A stretch of 64,000 nucleotides of DNA from Pontibacter aydingkolensis. GTDB taxonomy: Bacteria; Bacteroidota; Bacteroidia; Cytophagales; Hymenobacteraceae. Below the pieces are notes generated by a model. The model had not been told where the DNA came from. It worked only from the letters and a program-made list of their open reading frames with translations, and ran no database searches. The translations under genes were made by a program, and so were the position numbers. The stretch covers positions 186,001 through 250,000 of the forward strand of contig NZ_JAHYXK010000005.1 of the NCBI RefSeq assembly GCF_019443125.1, in the 5' to 3' direction. Positions 17,808 to 26,598 of this stretch are shown in pieces (position 1 is the first letter of the stretch; every line of letters begins with the position of its first letter).

Positions 17808-17840
17808 ATCAATAAGTATAGTTTTAGATAGAACAAAGGG

Positions 17841-17892
17841 CTATAAAACGACAAGACCTGCCTCATCTGAGGCAGGTCTTGTCGTTTTATAG
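17841..17892. terminator. Terminator with a perfect 25-bp stem
   Basis: A 52-bp palindrome beginning CTATAAAACGACAAGACC with only a 2-nt gap at its centre, 13 bp after the stop of the T9SS gene at 17905. Confidence 0.85.
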
Positions 17893-17904
17893 TGCTGTAT
17901 TACC

Positions 17905-19641
17905 TTATCGCTTTACAAAGCGAAGCGTTTCGTGTTTCTCACCGTCTGTCACGGAAACAAAGTAAGCACCGTTTTTGAGGTCGTTTACCGACATTGTAAC
18001 TTCGTGCTCTGTAACCTCCTTAAGCTGTTTAACTACTTTGCCAGTAGCATCCAATACGCTTATATGTACATTATTTCTAAGACCGGTCAGGCTTATGTTT
18101 ATTACATCTGTAGTTGCGGTAGGATAAAGTATAGACTTTGCTTCTAAACCAGCTAATCTGCCAGAAAACTCAACAGCAACTATACTTGAATAAGAAGTTT
18201 TACCATCAAAGTCTACTTGCAGCAAGCGATAATAGTTTACTCCCATAGCTGGCTTAACATCGTTATAAGTATAGTTAAGCTTTGTGCTGCTGTGGCCAGC
18301 TCCTGTTACTGTGCCTATTTTTTCGAAGTTTTTGCCATCATGGCTGCGCTCTACTTCAAAATGCTTGTTATTATTCTCGCTTGCAGTACTCCAGCTTAGC
18401 TTTGAGGTGTTGTTTAGCGCCGTGCCTTTAAAAGACATCAACTCTACTGGCAACACATTTATTGTCTGCTCATTTCTCCAGCTCAGGTTATGAATTGAGA
18501 TACCCTGGCGGCCATTACCATTGCGAATCTGCGAATCGTTACGATACTCAATTACCACACGCGTAACAGGCTTCGCAAAAGTAAGCGTTACATCTCCCTC
18601 AGCAGAGGTGTTATCATTTGCAAGCAGGCCTGAAAAAGCAGTTGGCACAGCAGAAGTGAACTGGTTATATGATGTAGTTTTAACCTTGCTCTTTTTAAGT
18701 TGTACCGCCACGCCATTATTATACCCTACAATATTGATTCTGTCTTTAAACTGGTCGGTTGCAATATCAACATCAAACAAACTAAACGATAAGTCTTTTA
18801 CCGACTTGTTCAGATCAAGTTGAATTACAGATCCTGTGGTGGGAGTAGCGCCAGTCTGTATCAGGGTAAAAGTTTTAGTACCGGCCTTAAAGTTTTTATC
18901 ATCTACTTTGGCTATTTCAAAGCTAACGCCTGAATTCACCTTTACAGACCAGCGCATAGTAACACCATCAACCTCATACGGCGAGGTAGAGGTAGGACCT
19001 GAAACCAGGAAAGGATTCTCATCTAATGGTCGGCTGGCCCAGCTAAATGTAGAGTAACCCTCGATCAGTTCACCTGTAAGGGTAATATCATCCACAGCAT
19101 AGTATGGATTGTTATCGCCACCGTTTAAAGTATAGTTAATCTCAATATAAATACTGATGTTATCGTAACCTAGTGCGCCTTGTGGCAATTTGATTGGTGT
19201 ACCGCCATTTACATGGTTCCACTGGCTGTTTACTGAATTGGTTGTAGTATAGAACTCGTGTCTTGTTACGCCGCCGTCAGCACTATAATAGGCTTTTACA
19301 GGCTCTGTTAAACTTGAGTTGGCCCCATTGCTCTTCCGTGGATTTCTGAACTGTTGCCAGGTTATAAACAGGCTACTGATGTTTCTGGTTGAGATAGAGT
19401 CGCGTAGGATCAGTGTTTTAGCCCCCGAAACTGTATTGCTGGTACGAGCATAATTAGCTTTGGATGAGAAAGCCAGTGTGCTTGCAGCAGCATCATTTGC
19501 TTGAGCTAGCACCCATGCTCCATTAACTGTAAACGCACTATTTGTTGTGCCACTAAAGTTTTCGTGATGAACAAGTGTTTGGCCAGAAGCTGCTGTAATA
19601 AGAGATAAGAAAAGAAGAACTAAAAGGTAAATGTTTTTCAT
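17905..19641 (-). CDS. Secreted protein with type IX secretion sorting domain
   Basis: A 578-residue protein. Signal peptide 1-20 ends at S-G-Q. The N-terminal half holds a lectin/jelly-roll-like region with A-V-D-D-I-T-L-T-G, typical of MAM- or carbohydrate-binding-like modules. Then L-P-V-E-L-M-S-F-K-G, a fibronectin-like linker frequent in this group (W-S-T-A-S-E-N-N-N-K-H-F-E-V-E-R-S), and a C-terminal T9SS domain from about 500 (Y-P-T-A-T-T-D-V-I-N-I to G-A-Y-F-V-S-V ending F-V-K-R). It is expected on the cell surface or outside. Partner unknown. Long AT-rich leader upstream. Confidence 0.85.
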   Translation of the reverse strand: MKNIYLLVLLFLSLITAASGQTLVHHENFSGTTNSAFTVNGAWVLAQANDAAASTLAFSSKANYARTSNTVSGAKTLILRDSISTRNISSLFITWQQFRNPRKSNGANSSLTEPVKAYYSADGGVTRHEFYTTTNSVNSQWNHVNGGTPIKLPQGALGYDNISIYIEINYTLNGGDNNPYYAVDDITLTGELIEGYSTFSWASRPLDENPFLVSGPTSTSPYEVDGVTMRWSVKVNSGVSFEIAKVDDKNFKAGTKTFTLIQTGATPTTGSVIQLDLNKSVKDLSFSLFDVDIATDQFKDRINIVGYNNGVAVQLKKSKVKTTSYNQFTSAVPTAFSGLLANDNTSAEGDVTLTFAKPVTRVVIEYRNDSQIRNGNGRQGISIHNLSWRNEQTINVLPVELMSFKGTALNNTSKLSWSTASENNNKHFEVERSHDGKNFEKIGTVTGAGHSSTKLNYTYNDVKPAMGVNYYRLLQVDFDGKTSYSSIVAVEFSGRLAGLEAKSILYPTATTDVINISLTGLRNNVHISVLDATGKVVKQLKEVTEHEVTMSVNDLKNGAYFVSVTDGEKHETLRFVKR

Positions 19642-20104
19642 ATAGCACTGTAAATAATAAATAGCCTATATGAAATAAATGCGCCAGTTAGCTGGCTACT
19701 TAATAACCTTTAATTGAATATATCTACATTTTAACTTAAATGTTTGACCATCAAATACTTAAATATTTAAAATTAAAATATTCTATTCCTATTGATAAGC
19801 CCCAAGACATGCAAGTATTCCCAAATATGGAAATTATTGTCACTGATGGGAATCTTTACAGAAAGGATTTCACTTGTGCTTAAAGTGTAACTGTGTTTAC
19901 CAAGCCGGCTTATACATAAACTTCGGCTAAAGACACTCTTCTTAACTCAGAAAATTAAGTTGGTACTCTATGTTATACTATGTAATAACAAAGGTTGATT
20001 TTACATCTGCCTACAGTTAGGCTTTGAAACTCTTCTTATTTAAACAAATATCTGGCATCTCATTTGCACTATTAAACACTAGAAAATAACGAGGAGAAAG
20101 ACTG
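19642..20104. other. AT-rich divergent intergenic region
   Basis: 463 bp between divergent genes, strongly AT-rich near 19735-19800. No open frame, tRNA or known RNA motif was recognised. AGGAG occurs 11 bp before the ATG at 20105, a Shine-Dalgarno-like site that is unusual for this phylum. Confidence 0.5.
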
Positions 20105-20491
20105 ATGATAAGATATGACAACAAAGATTTTCTGCACACCATTGCGCTGCACCTGGAACTTTTCAACACCATAGGGGGAGGTGTTAGCGAGACCTACGCA
20201 AAAGTAGAAAAAGGCCACCAGGAAGCTGTTATTGAAATTTGGGCAGCAACAACAGATCCGCAGAGCTTTAAAATAGCATTACGAAAAAATAAGTTAACAA
20301 TGAGTTCTGGCATAACCAGCCATTATAGTTCTAGTGTTAGAGCCCCCTTGTTTAGCCGCACATTTATACTGCCATCAGTTGTAAATCTGGTTCAGATTGA
20401 GGCTACTTACTTAGAAGGCAAGCTGCAGCTAAAACTGCCTTATCACCAATCTGTGGACAGGCCGAAAGAGATAAATATTAAACAACTATAA
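20105..20491 (+). CDS. Hsp20-like small protein
   Basis: A 128-residue protein whose C-terminal half follows the small heat-shock protein pattern: F-S-R-T-F-I-L-P-S-V-V at about 83-93, then I-E-A-T-Y-L-E-G-K-L-Q-L-K-L-P, resembling the alpha-crystallin closing strands (P...i-x-A-x-y-x-d-G-v-L-x-l-x-l-P). The N-terminal half lacks clear family features, so it is a divergent member at best. It would bind unfolded proteins in the cytosol. The stop overlaps the start of a palindromic terminator. Confidence 0.55.
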   Translation: MIRYDNKDFLHTIALHLELFNTIGGGVSETYAKVEKGHQEAVIEIWAATTDPQSFKIALRKNKLTMSSGITSHYSSSVRAPLFSRTFILPSVVNLVQIEATYLEGKLQLKLPYHQSVDRPKEINIKQL

Positions 20492-20526
20492 AACAAAAGG
20501 CGCCACTTAAGTGGCGCCTTTTGTTT
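20491..20526. terminator. Perfect 36-bp palindromic terminator
   Basis: AAACAAAAGGCGCCACTT is followed directly by its own reverse complement, ending in TTTTGTTT. It serves the converging genes at 20491 and 20544. Confidence 0.85.
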
Positions 20527-20543
20527 TAAATGGCTATTTATAC

Positions 20544-20813
20544 TTAAATACCGGGCTGCTTAAACTTTGCCTTAATAATGGATGTAAGAAAATCATGCAC
20601 TTCTACGGTTTCCTTGTCATAATCAAATGTATTGTAAGAGTCGGCTGAGGTTTGCTCTATCCGGCAACCGTTCTCAATCATCATAAATATCAGTTCCCGC
20701 AATCGGTAAGGGTGTCCGGCTATATTGATCACACACTCCATATCATTACTCTCCACGCGCAAAAACATGTGCTGCACATGGTTTACGTCCGTCATTACTT
20801 CCTGGTTAGACAT
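20544..20813 (-). CDS. Hypothetical protein
   Basis: An 89-residue soluble protein not recognised as a family member. A strand-rich start (H-M-F-L-R-V-E-S, C-V-I-N-I-A-G) leads into a helix with L-R-E-L-I-F-M-M-I-E-N and an acidic T-F-D-Y-D-K-E-T-V-E-V segment. ATG at 20811-20813; a converging terminator closes the gene. Confidence 0.6.
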   Translation of the reverse strand: MSNQEVMTDVNHVQHMFLRVESNDMECVINIAGHPYRLRELIFMMIENGCRIEQTSADSYNTFDYDKETVEVHDFLTSIIKAKFKQPGI

Positions 20814-20982
20814 AGGCTTTATACTTTGGCTATTGCTATAAGCCTGATACTACTAAAAAAGTGCCACACTATTGCCTTAAACAAGCTATTTGCAAAAAAC
20901 CTTATAAAGTTTCTGTCTATACTTTGATGAATACAACGGTTGCTGCACTCATTAAAAAGACTAACTCTGCAAATAAGACTCG

Positions 20983-21162
20983 CTATCTGCGAGGGTGCTC
21001 TTTGCGCCAGCCTACCACAAATATTATAAACCATACAGGGTAGAATGGTGACAGAATAGCGGCAAAGTATGGGTCTACGGCAAACATTAATACTGTTTGC
21101 ACTAACAGGGTTATGGCGGCCCCTATGATAGCTATTTTAAAGTAACGGTTTCGCAGGTTCAT
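20983..21162 (-). CDS. Small two-helix membrane protein
   Basis: A 59-residue protein starting M-N-L-R-N-R-Y-F-K with two membrane helices (I-A-I-I-G-A-A-I-T-L-L-V-Q and V-W-F-I-I-F-V-V-G-W) and a basic tail R-K-E-H-P-R-R. The ATG at 21160-21162 is preferred over a TTG at 21198 because the latter lies inside the upstream terminator hairpin. Function unknown. Confidence 0.6.
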   Translation of the reverse strand: MNLRNRYFKIAIIGAAITLLVQTVLMFAVDPYFAAILSPFYPVWFIIFVVGWRKEHPRR

Positions 21163-21192
21163 ACTTCCTATACGCACACGTACTAAAACAGC

Positions 21193-21218
21193 AGGCAAGC
21201 CAACTTACTGGCTTGCCT
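21193..21218 (-). terminator. Hairpin after the serine hydrolase pseudogene
   Basis: AGGCAAGCCA pairs with TGGCTTGCCT around ACTTAC; located 26 bp after the stop at 21244 on the minus strand. Confidence 0.65.
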
Positions 21219-21243
21219 ACAACCTAAATGTATATAGTATAAC

Positions 21244-22594
21244 TTAGTTTATTTTTTTAGCCGGCATAGCTCTTCCCCCGTGGTGCAGGTTCATTTTAGC
21301 TATCTGGCCATTCTCATCTTTCTCAAAAGTTACCTGCGCTGGTGCCACTTTTACAAAGAGCTTGTCTTCAGCCTCCGGAAAAACCTCGAACTTATCCTGC
21401 CCTGGCGCTTCAACAAACAACTGGCTTCCATTAACTTTTACAATGAAAGACATTTTTGGAGCAACCTGGTACTCTCCAGCGTATCTGGCAAGTTGTGTAG
21501 CATTAGTTCGCACAACTGGTATTTCAAACTTTTGCCCAAAACAATTGCCTGCACGTCTTTTGAAATCGGGCCGTTTACCTGCTGAGACTCATAATTGCTA
21601 AGTATGGTAATAACCATCTCATGTTCCGGGAATCTCATAAAGTTGGCTTTAAAACCGTTGATGGCCCCAGTGTGGCTTATACGCTTATTGCCACCCGGAG
21701 AATCTATAACCAAGCCATAGCTATAGTCTTTCATTACTGGAGTATATATTCGGTCTTTAGACGATTGGTTTAAAAGCTTATTCTCTCTAAGAGGCTGCAT
21801 CAAATTTAGCCATGTCCTGGGCGGTGCTGTACATGGCGCCGGCAGCATGGCACCAGCTCATATTGATTGATTTCGCCAGCTTACGGTCAGCGCCATCGTG
21901 GTTATAGCCTTCTGCCAAACTTTTTACAGGTTTGCTGAACTCAAGGCCGGTGAAACTCATCTTTAAAGGCTTGAGAATCTGCTTTTACAAAACCTTCTCG
22001 TACGGCTTGCCTGTTACTTTCTCTATTACCTGGGCTAATATGATAAAGCCTGTGCTGGAGTAATTCCGTTTAGCTCCTGGCTCAAAATCCAGAGGCATAT
22101 CTTTTATAAGCGTCAGTATATCGTTGGTGGTAGCTGGTTTTGTGTTTACATCTTTCCAATGGTTCACAAAATCAGGTAACCCTGATGTGTTGGAGAGCAA
22201 GTGATGCAAGGTGATATTTTCGCCATTAGGAAAATCGGGAAGGTATTTAGCCACCTTATCCTGTACATTTAACTGCTCCTGTAGCTGCATTACCAACACA
22301 GACGTGAAAGATTTTGTTAATGAGCCTATGCGATACTTTACTTCCGCCCCGTTAGCTATATCTTTCTCATAGTCGGCCATGCCGAAACCCTTATTATACA
22401 CAGGATCCCCGTTTTGATAACCATAACAGTGCCGCTAAAGGTGCCTTGTTGCAGATGGACATTCAGGTACAGGTACAGGTTGGCGGTAAAGTCTTGTGCG
22501 CTGGCTTTTATACTTACAAGGCATTTCGCCAAAAGTATAAACATGGTTTTGCTACGGCACAACATAGCAGACACTGAGACAAAATGTTTTTCAT
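21244..22594 (-). pseudogene. Serine hydrolase (class C beta-lactamase-like), multiply frameshifted
   Basis: Reading on the minus strand from ATG 22594 and switching frame several times gives an almost complete penicillin-binding-type serine hydrolase: signal peptide ending A-S-A-Q, G-F-G-M-A-D-Y, catalytic S-L-T-K (S-x-x-K), L-L-S-N-T-S-G-L-P-D, Y-S-S-T-G-F, a region around M-S-W-C-H, then S-H-T-G-A-I-N-G-F and a C-terminal lipocalin-like domain (L-A-R-Y-A-G-E-Y-Q-V). Breaks fall near 22540, 22400, 21980, 21800 and 21520. At least four independent indels rule out one sequencing slip and mark a dead gene, though the conserved motifs show that decay is recent. Confidence 0.85.
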
Positions 22595-22740
22595 AGTTTT
22601 ATTTTTAAAAGTGTTATAGAATACTTTAAGACAAAACTATGTGTGATTACGCCACTGAGCAAGCCCCAGATGGCAACATGTAGAACAGGCATTGCAGGTG
22701 GATGAACATGAAAAGTATAGGGACAAGTGAAAGGCAAAAA

Positions 22741-22767
22741 AATACCCGGCATTTATGGCCGGGTATT
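22741..22767 (-). terminator. Hairpin overlapping the 3' end of the gene at 22753
   Basis: AATACCCGGC and GGCCGGGTATT form a stem around ATTTAT. The gene's last codons and stop are inside it. Confidence 0.65.
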
Positions 22768-22980
22768 CATTAGTCTGAATGCTTCTGCTCTTGATATATC
22801 TTTTTCGACGATCAAAGGCGGGTCGTCGTCTTTTGCTACAACCAAAGTATAGTTGTTATTTTTATCCTGGTAATAAATAAGCGTAGTCAGGTCCTCGTAT
22901 CCGATACTAAAGATCTTACGTGGCTCATTTTTATACCTGTATTTATAATTATCTAATTTTATATTCCTCAATAACCTCAT
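22753..22980 (-). CDS. Hypothetical protein
   Basis: A 75-residue basic protein with two predicted beta strands (L-I-Y-Y-Q-D, Y-T-L-V-V-A-K) and a closing helix, S-R-A-E-A-F-R-L-M. No family recognised. The final residues N-T-R-P and the stop are encoded by the terminator hairpin. ATG at 22978-22980. Confidence 0.55.
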   Translation of the reverse strand: MRLLRNIKLDNYKYRYKNEPRKIFSIGYEDLTTLIYYQDKNNNYTLVVAKDDDPPLIVEKDISRAEAFRLMNTRP

Positions 22981-23246
22981 AATCCAACACCTTTCTGGTA
23001 TTTTAACGGTACTAAGGCCACCGAATGTTTCAAATACCAGAGTTATACCATTACTTTCTTGTTATCTTTATAGGAAAGCTCATTTTATAATTACATTCGA
23101 AAATTTTTATCTTACAACATATTATTATTAAGACATTTAAGTTGCACAGATACTAGTACTTTACTTTAACGGAACCCGACAAAATTGTGTTTGCTATCTG
23201 TACTTACTTGCCACCTGCTTTACAAAAGCTTTACAGTTTGGATAAT

Positions 23247-23647
23247 ATGGTAGACCAGCATCATCTTATCCTGCAGCTTAACCCTACCATGATAAAAGAG
23301 CGTTACAGAGAGCTGCTGCAAGTAATGCTACAGAGCAATTATCAAATGGGGGCTGCCTTTAACGTTGTAGGTAAATGTGTGGCCCTGTCTGGTTACTGGG
23401 TTAGTGCCAAGTTATACAGCGGCAAGTACCTGGAAGTTGATAACTTTGTGGTAGACGAAGCTTACCACAACGCAGGCATAGGCAAGCTGTTATCGGGCTG
23501 GATGCAGCGCGAAACCCTGCGGCTAAAATGTGAACCTTCATACTGGATGCTTATATTACGAACAGCACTGCGCAGCGCTTCTATTTCAGGGAGGGTTTTC
23601 ATATCAAGAGCTACCATTTTTTTAAAAGCATAATTAATGAGCAATAG
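23247..23647 (+). pseudogene. GNAT acetyltransferase with a frameshift
   Basis: From ATG 23247 the frame gives a GNAT fold: substrate-side strands, V-V-D-E-A-Y-H-N-A-G-I-G-K-L-L (acetyl-CoA loop). Near 23540 the open frame changes character; the other frame continues with L-D-A-Y-I-T-N-S-T-A-Q-R-F-Y-F-R-E-G-F, the classic GNAT C-terminus, and stops at 23645-23647, overlapping the next gene by 11 bp. One base change in length separates the two halves. In the current reading the protein would end in unrelated residues at 23633. Confidence 0.75.
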
Positions 23648-23945
23648 CGGAAAGTATAGCTGGCTTGTCTGGCTGTTCTATTTTATTGTCTTTGAGGCAG
23701 TTGTTTTTATCACTCTGCAATGGCTCCTGTCCGATTTAGGCATGAGCAACCAGTACCAGGCCGAAAACACTGTTGTGCCAAACTGGGTAAAAGCTGTTAT
23801 ATTTATATTACTATACATTCTGAGCCTGTTATTCGTTGTTATGATGATAAGCAGTTTTGTGCCCAATAAACACCGGGGGCAGTTAATGCGTTGGGTATAC
23901 CTGGCATTGCTCGGAATGGTAGTAATGTTATTCTTTTTATTTTAG
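23637..23945 (+). CDS. Small integral membrane protein
   Basis: A 102-residue protein with three membrane helices: W-L-V-W-L-F-Y-F-I-V-F (about 9-28), A-V-I-F-I-L-L-Y-I-L-S-L-L-F-V-V (about 53-72) and V-Y-L-A-L-L-G-M-V-V-M-L-F-F-L-F at the end. Its ATG overlaps the true end of the GNAT frame, suggesting a former translationally coupled pair. Function unknown. Confidence 0.65.
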   Translation: MSNSGKYSWLVWLFYFIVFEAVVFITLQWLLSDLGMSNQYQAENTVVPNWVKAVIFILLYILSLLFVVMMISSFVPNKHRGQLMRWVYLALLGMVVMLFFLF

Positions 23946-23986
23946 TGATGCCAGCACCAGTTGCCGGCATATTATTTATAAGACCA

Positions 23987-24718
23987 ATGAAAAAGCTAAT
24001 ATATCTCATACTCATTTGCCTGACGGCAGGCTTTACGGCAAACGCACAAATAGGGGAGGTAGAAAATATCCGCCAGGGCCGTTACTTTATCAGACACCAG
24101 AATGGCCAGATTATCTATGCAAATAAAGTTCAGCTAAAGTCTCCGATATTTAAGCAGAACCATTTTCTGCTCGACGACTCCCTGAAGTATAACCCGGGTA
24201 CTGTGGCTGCTTACCAGAATGAGGATGGCTATTTTGCGCGGGTAGATTATGGAAACAGTTACGACGATTTTGCCAAGCGCGTACTCGATGGCCCACGCAT
24301 CGATAAGTTTTATACTTCGCGCACGATGTATGATTATGGCTATGGTTATAACCCCTATGGGTTCGGAGGGCCACGCACCAGCCGCCGCCGCATCAACTTC
24401 TTTTCAAAAGACGATGGTCCGCTCTACCTCATGGACTACAATAACCTACGCGAAGCATTGGCAGACAACGCCGCTAGCATGCAAATACTGCAACAGCACC
24501 GCCGCAATAAAGTAATTAATACAGGAGTGTCTATAGTGGGCGCCGGCTTGGTGGCTATTGGCTCGCTGTCATCCATACAGAACAACCAAAGCTCCGGATT
24601 ATCGCCTCTAGTATATGCTGGGGCCGGCATTTTAGGTGCGCAGCTGGTGTTTAACCTCTTTCAGAAAGACAAGCTAACGCAGGCCATGGAAGTGTATAAC
24701 TACCAGGTACAACAGTAA
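23987..24718 (+). CDS. Secreted/periplasmic hypothetical protein
   Basis: A 243-residue protein with signal peptide M-K-K-L-I-Y-L-I-L...T-A-N-A before Q-I-G. The mature part has a beta-rich start (R-Y-F-I-R-H-Q-N-G-Q-I-I-Y), a Tyr/Gly-rich loop (Y-D-Y-G-Y-G-Y-N-P-Y-G-F-G-G) and a C-terminal hydrophobic stretch V-S-I-V-G-A-G-L-V-A-I-G and Y-A-G-A-G-I-L-G-A that may insert in a membrane. The ATG at 23987 is preferred over an upstream in-frame codon at 23891 because it starts the signal peptide. No family recognised. Confidence 0.7.
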   Translation: MKKLIYLILICLTAGFTANAQIGEVENIRQGRYFIRHQNGQIIYANKVQLKSPIFKQNHFLLDDSLKYNPGTVAAYQNEDGYFARVDYGNSYDDFAKRVLDGPRIDKFYTSRTMYDYGYGYNPYGFGGPRTSRRRINFFSKDDGPLYLMDYNNLREALADNAASMQILQQHRRNKVINTGVSIVGAGLVAIGSLSSIQNNQSSGLSPLVYAGAGILGAQLVFNLFQKDKLTQAMEVYNYQVQQ

Positions 24719-24772
24719 CTAAAAAGTATAAGCCTATAATTGCATACAGCCCCAAAGAGCTTCTGACTTACT

Positions 24773-25486
24773 ATGGAAAACCTTTTGTTATTGCACGGAG
24801 CCTTGGGCTCAGCAGCCACTTTATCGGATATTCAGCAGGCGCTACTTGGCAAGTATAATGTTTATACCCTGGACTTTTCCGGGCACGGTGGTTTGGCTAT
24901 TCCTCAACAACCATATAGTATGGATCTGTTTTCTAAGGATATACTGAAGCTCCTGGATGACCGGGGTATACAGCAAACGCATATCTTCGGATACAGTATG
25001 GGTGGCTATGCGGCTTTATACTTTGCATTGCAGTACCCGGAGCGAGTAAACAGCATTTTTACGCTGGCCACAAAATTTGCCTGGTCGCTGGAGGCTGCCG
25101 CTAAGGAAAGTAAGATGCTTAACCCGGAAAAGGTAGAGGAGAAGGTGCCACAATTTGCACATACATTATCTAAGCGCCATGCCCCACAGGATTGGAAACA
25201 GGTAATGCACAAAACAGCAGAAATGATGCAACACCTTGGGGCAACACCTGCTCTTACTTCTGATAATATGCCTCAGCTACAGATACCTGTATTATTTGGT
25301 ATCGGCGACAGAGACAATATGGTAACCATAGAGGAAACAATTTGGGCCTATAAGCTGCTGCCAAATGCCAGTCTGCTTGTGCTGCCTGCCACGCGCCACC
25401 CACTCGAAACCGTATCTGTAACCAGAATTACCTCAGAAATAGAACAGTTTACCGGCAATAAATCCCTGCATGCTGCCACCATATAG
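24773..25486 (+). CDS. Alpha/beta hydrolase
   Basis: A 237-residue cytosolic hydrolase. The oxyanion-hole L-L-L-H-G-A-L-G is at 4-11, the nucleophile elbow G-Y-S-M-G-G at about 74-79, the acid probably D in G-D-R-D-N-M, and the histidine in T-R-H-P-L-E. The size and motif spacing resemble esterases of the MenH/BioH group; the substrate is unknown. It is followed after 6 bp by the RlpA gene on the same strand. Confidence 0.88.
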   Translation: MENLLLLHGALGSAATLSDIQQALLGKYNVYTLDFSGHGGLAIPQQPYSMDLFSKDILKLLDDRGIQQTHIFGYSMGGYAALYFALQYPERVNSIFTLATKFAWSLEAAAKESKMLNPEKVEEKVPQFAHTLSKRHAPQDWKQVMHKTAEMMQHLGATPALTSDNMPQLQIPVLFGIGDRDNMVTIEETIWAYKLLPNASLLVLPATRHPLETVSVTRITSEIEQFTGNKSLHAATI

Positions 25487-25492
25487 AATAAT

Positions 25493-25915
25493 ATGAGTCT
25501 CTTACCATTTACCAAAGCTTTAAAACACATTAAACAAGTTTTTATACTTGCCCTACTTATAATAAGTACAAGCTCTTGTGCCAGCTCTTCAGCCAGTTTT
25601 GGGCAGCGCGGTTATACTGAAGAGGGCAAAGCATCTTACTATAGCCGTAAGCTACAAGGCCGTAAAATGGCTAACGGAGAGCCATACCGCAGAGGCAAAC
25701 TTACAGCAGCTCATAAAACACTGCCCTTTGGCACCAAGGTGAAAGTAACCAACCTCCAGAATAACCAAACAGTAAAGGTTAAGATAACCGACAGAGGACC
25801 TTATGCTAAAGGCAGGATTGTTGACCTCTCAGAGGCGGCTGCAAAGAAAATCGGATCGGTTAAAGCTGGCGTGGTACCTGTTAAAATGAAGGTAATTAAG
25901 CCTGCTGCAAAGTAG
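25493..25915 (+). CDS. rlpA: RlpA-like septal lipoprotein (double-psi beta-barrel)
   Basis: A 140-residue lipoprotein: hydrophobic 17-25, then S-T-S-S-C lipidation site near 29. The double-psi beta-barrel is recognised by G-K-A-S-Y-Y-S, G-x-x-M-A-N-G-E-P-Y, L-T-A-A-H-K-T-L-P-F-G-T-K-V-K-V-T-N and I-T-D-R-G-P-Y, which hold the catalytic His and Asp of RlpA lytic transglycosylases. There is no C-terminal SPOR domain, so it is a short form. It acts on denuded glycan in the periplasm. Confidence 0.9.
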   Translation: MSLLPFTKALKHIKQVFILALLIISTSSCASSSASFGQRGYTEEGKASYYSRKLQGRKMANGEPYRRGKLTAAHKTLPFGTKVKVTNLQNNQTVKVKITDRGPYAKGRIVDLSEAAAKKIGSVKAGVVPVKMKVIKPAAK

Positions 25916-26046
25916 TTAGATAACTATATATAAGCTTACTTATATACTAAAGATCGAACAATTGCGTTACTAGTAACAAACACCAACCTCTGCAATATAT
26001 CCAAATGATTTATTGTTTTTTACAAGATTTACATTTATTTTTGAGC

Positions 26047-26439
26047 ATGATTAAACTGTGGCAACCCGTACGAGAATTTTTGCCTGTAGTAGCTGTTGTA
26101 CTGCTGTGCTTAATCATCGTGCCGGTAGATCATGCAAATGGTAATAGCAACGGAAGCAACGGAGCTACTACTATTACCCCTCAACAAAATACTACTCCGG
26201 CTGTTACAACTGCAGCTTCTTCTGAAACAACTAAAACAGCTAAGCCTAAAGCGAAAGTAACTGCTATCAAACCGCAGAATAAATCTGTTCTGGATACTGA
26301 TGTTTTGGATAGCCCGATCGGTTATTTCAAAAAAGCCTTTTCTTCGGAAGAGGATGAAGCAGACGCCGCTTCTAATAGCGGAGCTGTTATGATTACAGTT
26401 AAAGCGCTTATCGCTACGCTGCTCTCCACTATTATGTAA
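26047..26439 (+). CDS. Small protein with N- and C-terminal hydrophobic segments
   Basis: About 130 residues from the ATG at 26047 (an in-frame ATG at 26005 is also possible). One membrane segment at the start (V-V-A-V-V-L-L-C-L-I-I-V), a low-complexity Asn/Ser/Thr/Pro linker with N-G-N-S-N-G-S-N-G, a short K-K-A-F-S-S-E-E-D-E-A-D acidic part and a second hydrophobic end (V-M-I-T-V-K-A-L-I-A-T-L-L-S-T-I-M). It could span the membrane twice or be exported. Unknown function. Confidence 0.55.
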   Translation: MIKLWQPVREFLPVVAVVLLCLIIVPVDHANGNSNGSNGATTITPQQNTTPAVTTAASSETTKTAKPKAKVTAIKPQNKSVLDTDVLDSPIGYFKKAFSSEEDEADAASNSGAVMITVKALIATLLSTIM

Positions 26440-26598
26440 TCATTTTTTATTGGCTCTGTAAAGAGGCTGGTTGATCAACTCTGCTCCTATACTTTTGCTG
26501 TACACGTATAGTCTCTTTCTCTGTTAACCTCCCTTATAGGTATCTTCTCTAAAGTATAACAAAGGCACAATACCCCGATTTATACTTATTAGTTTCTG

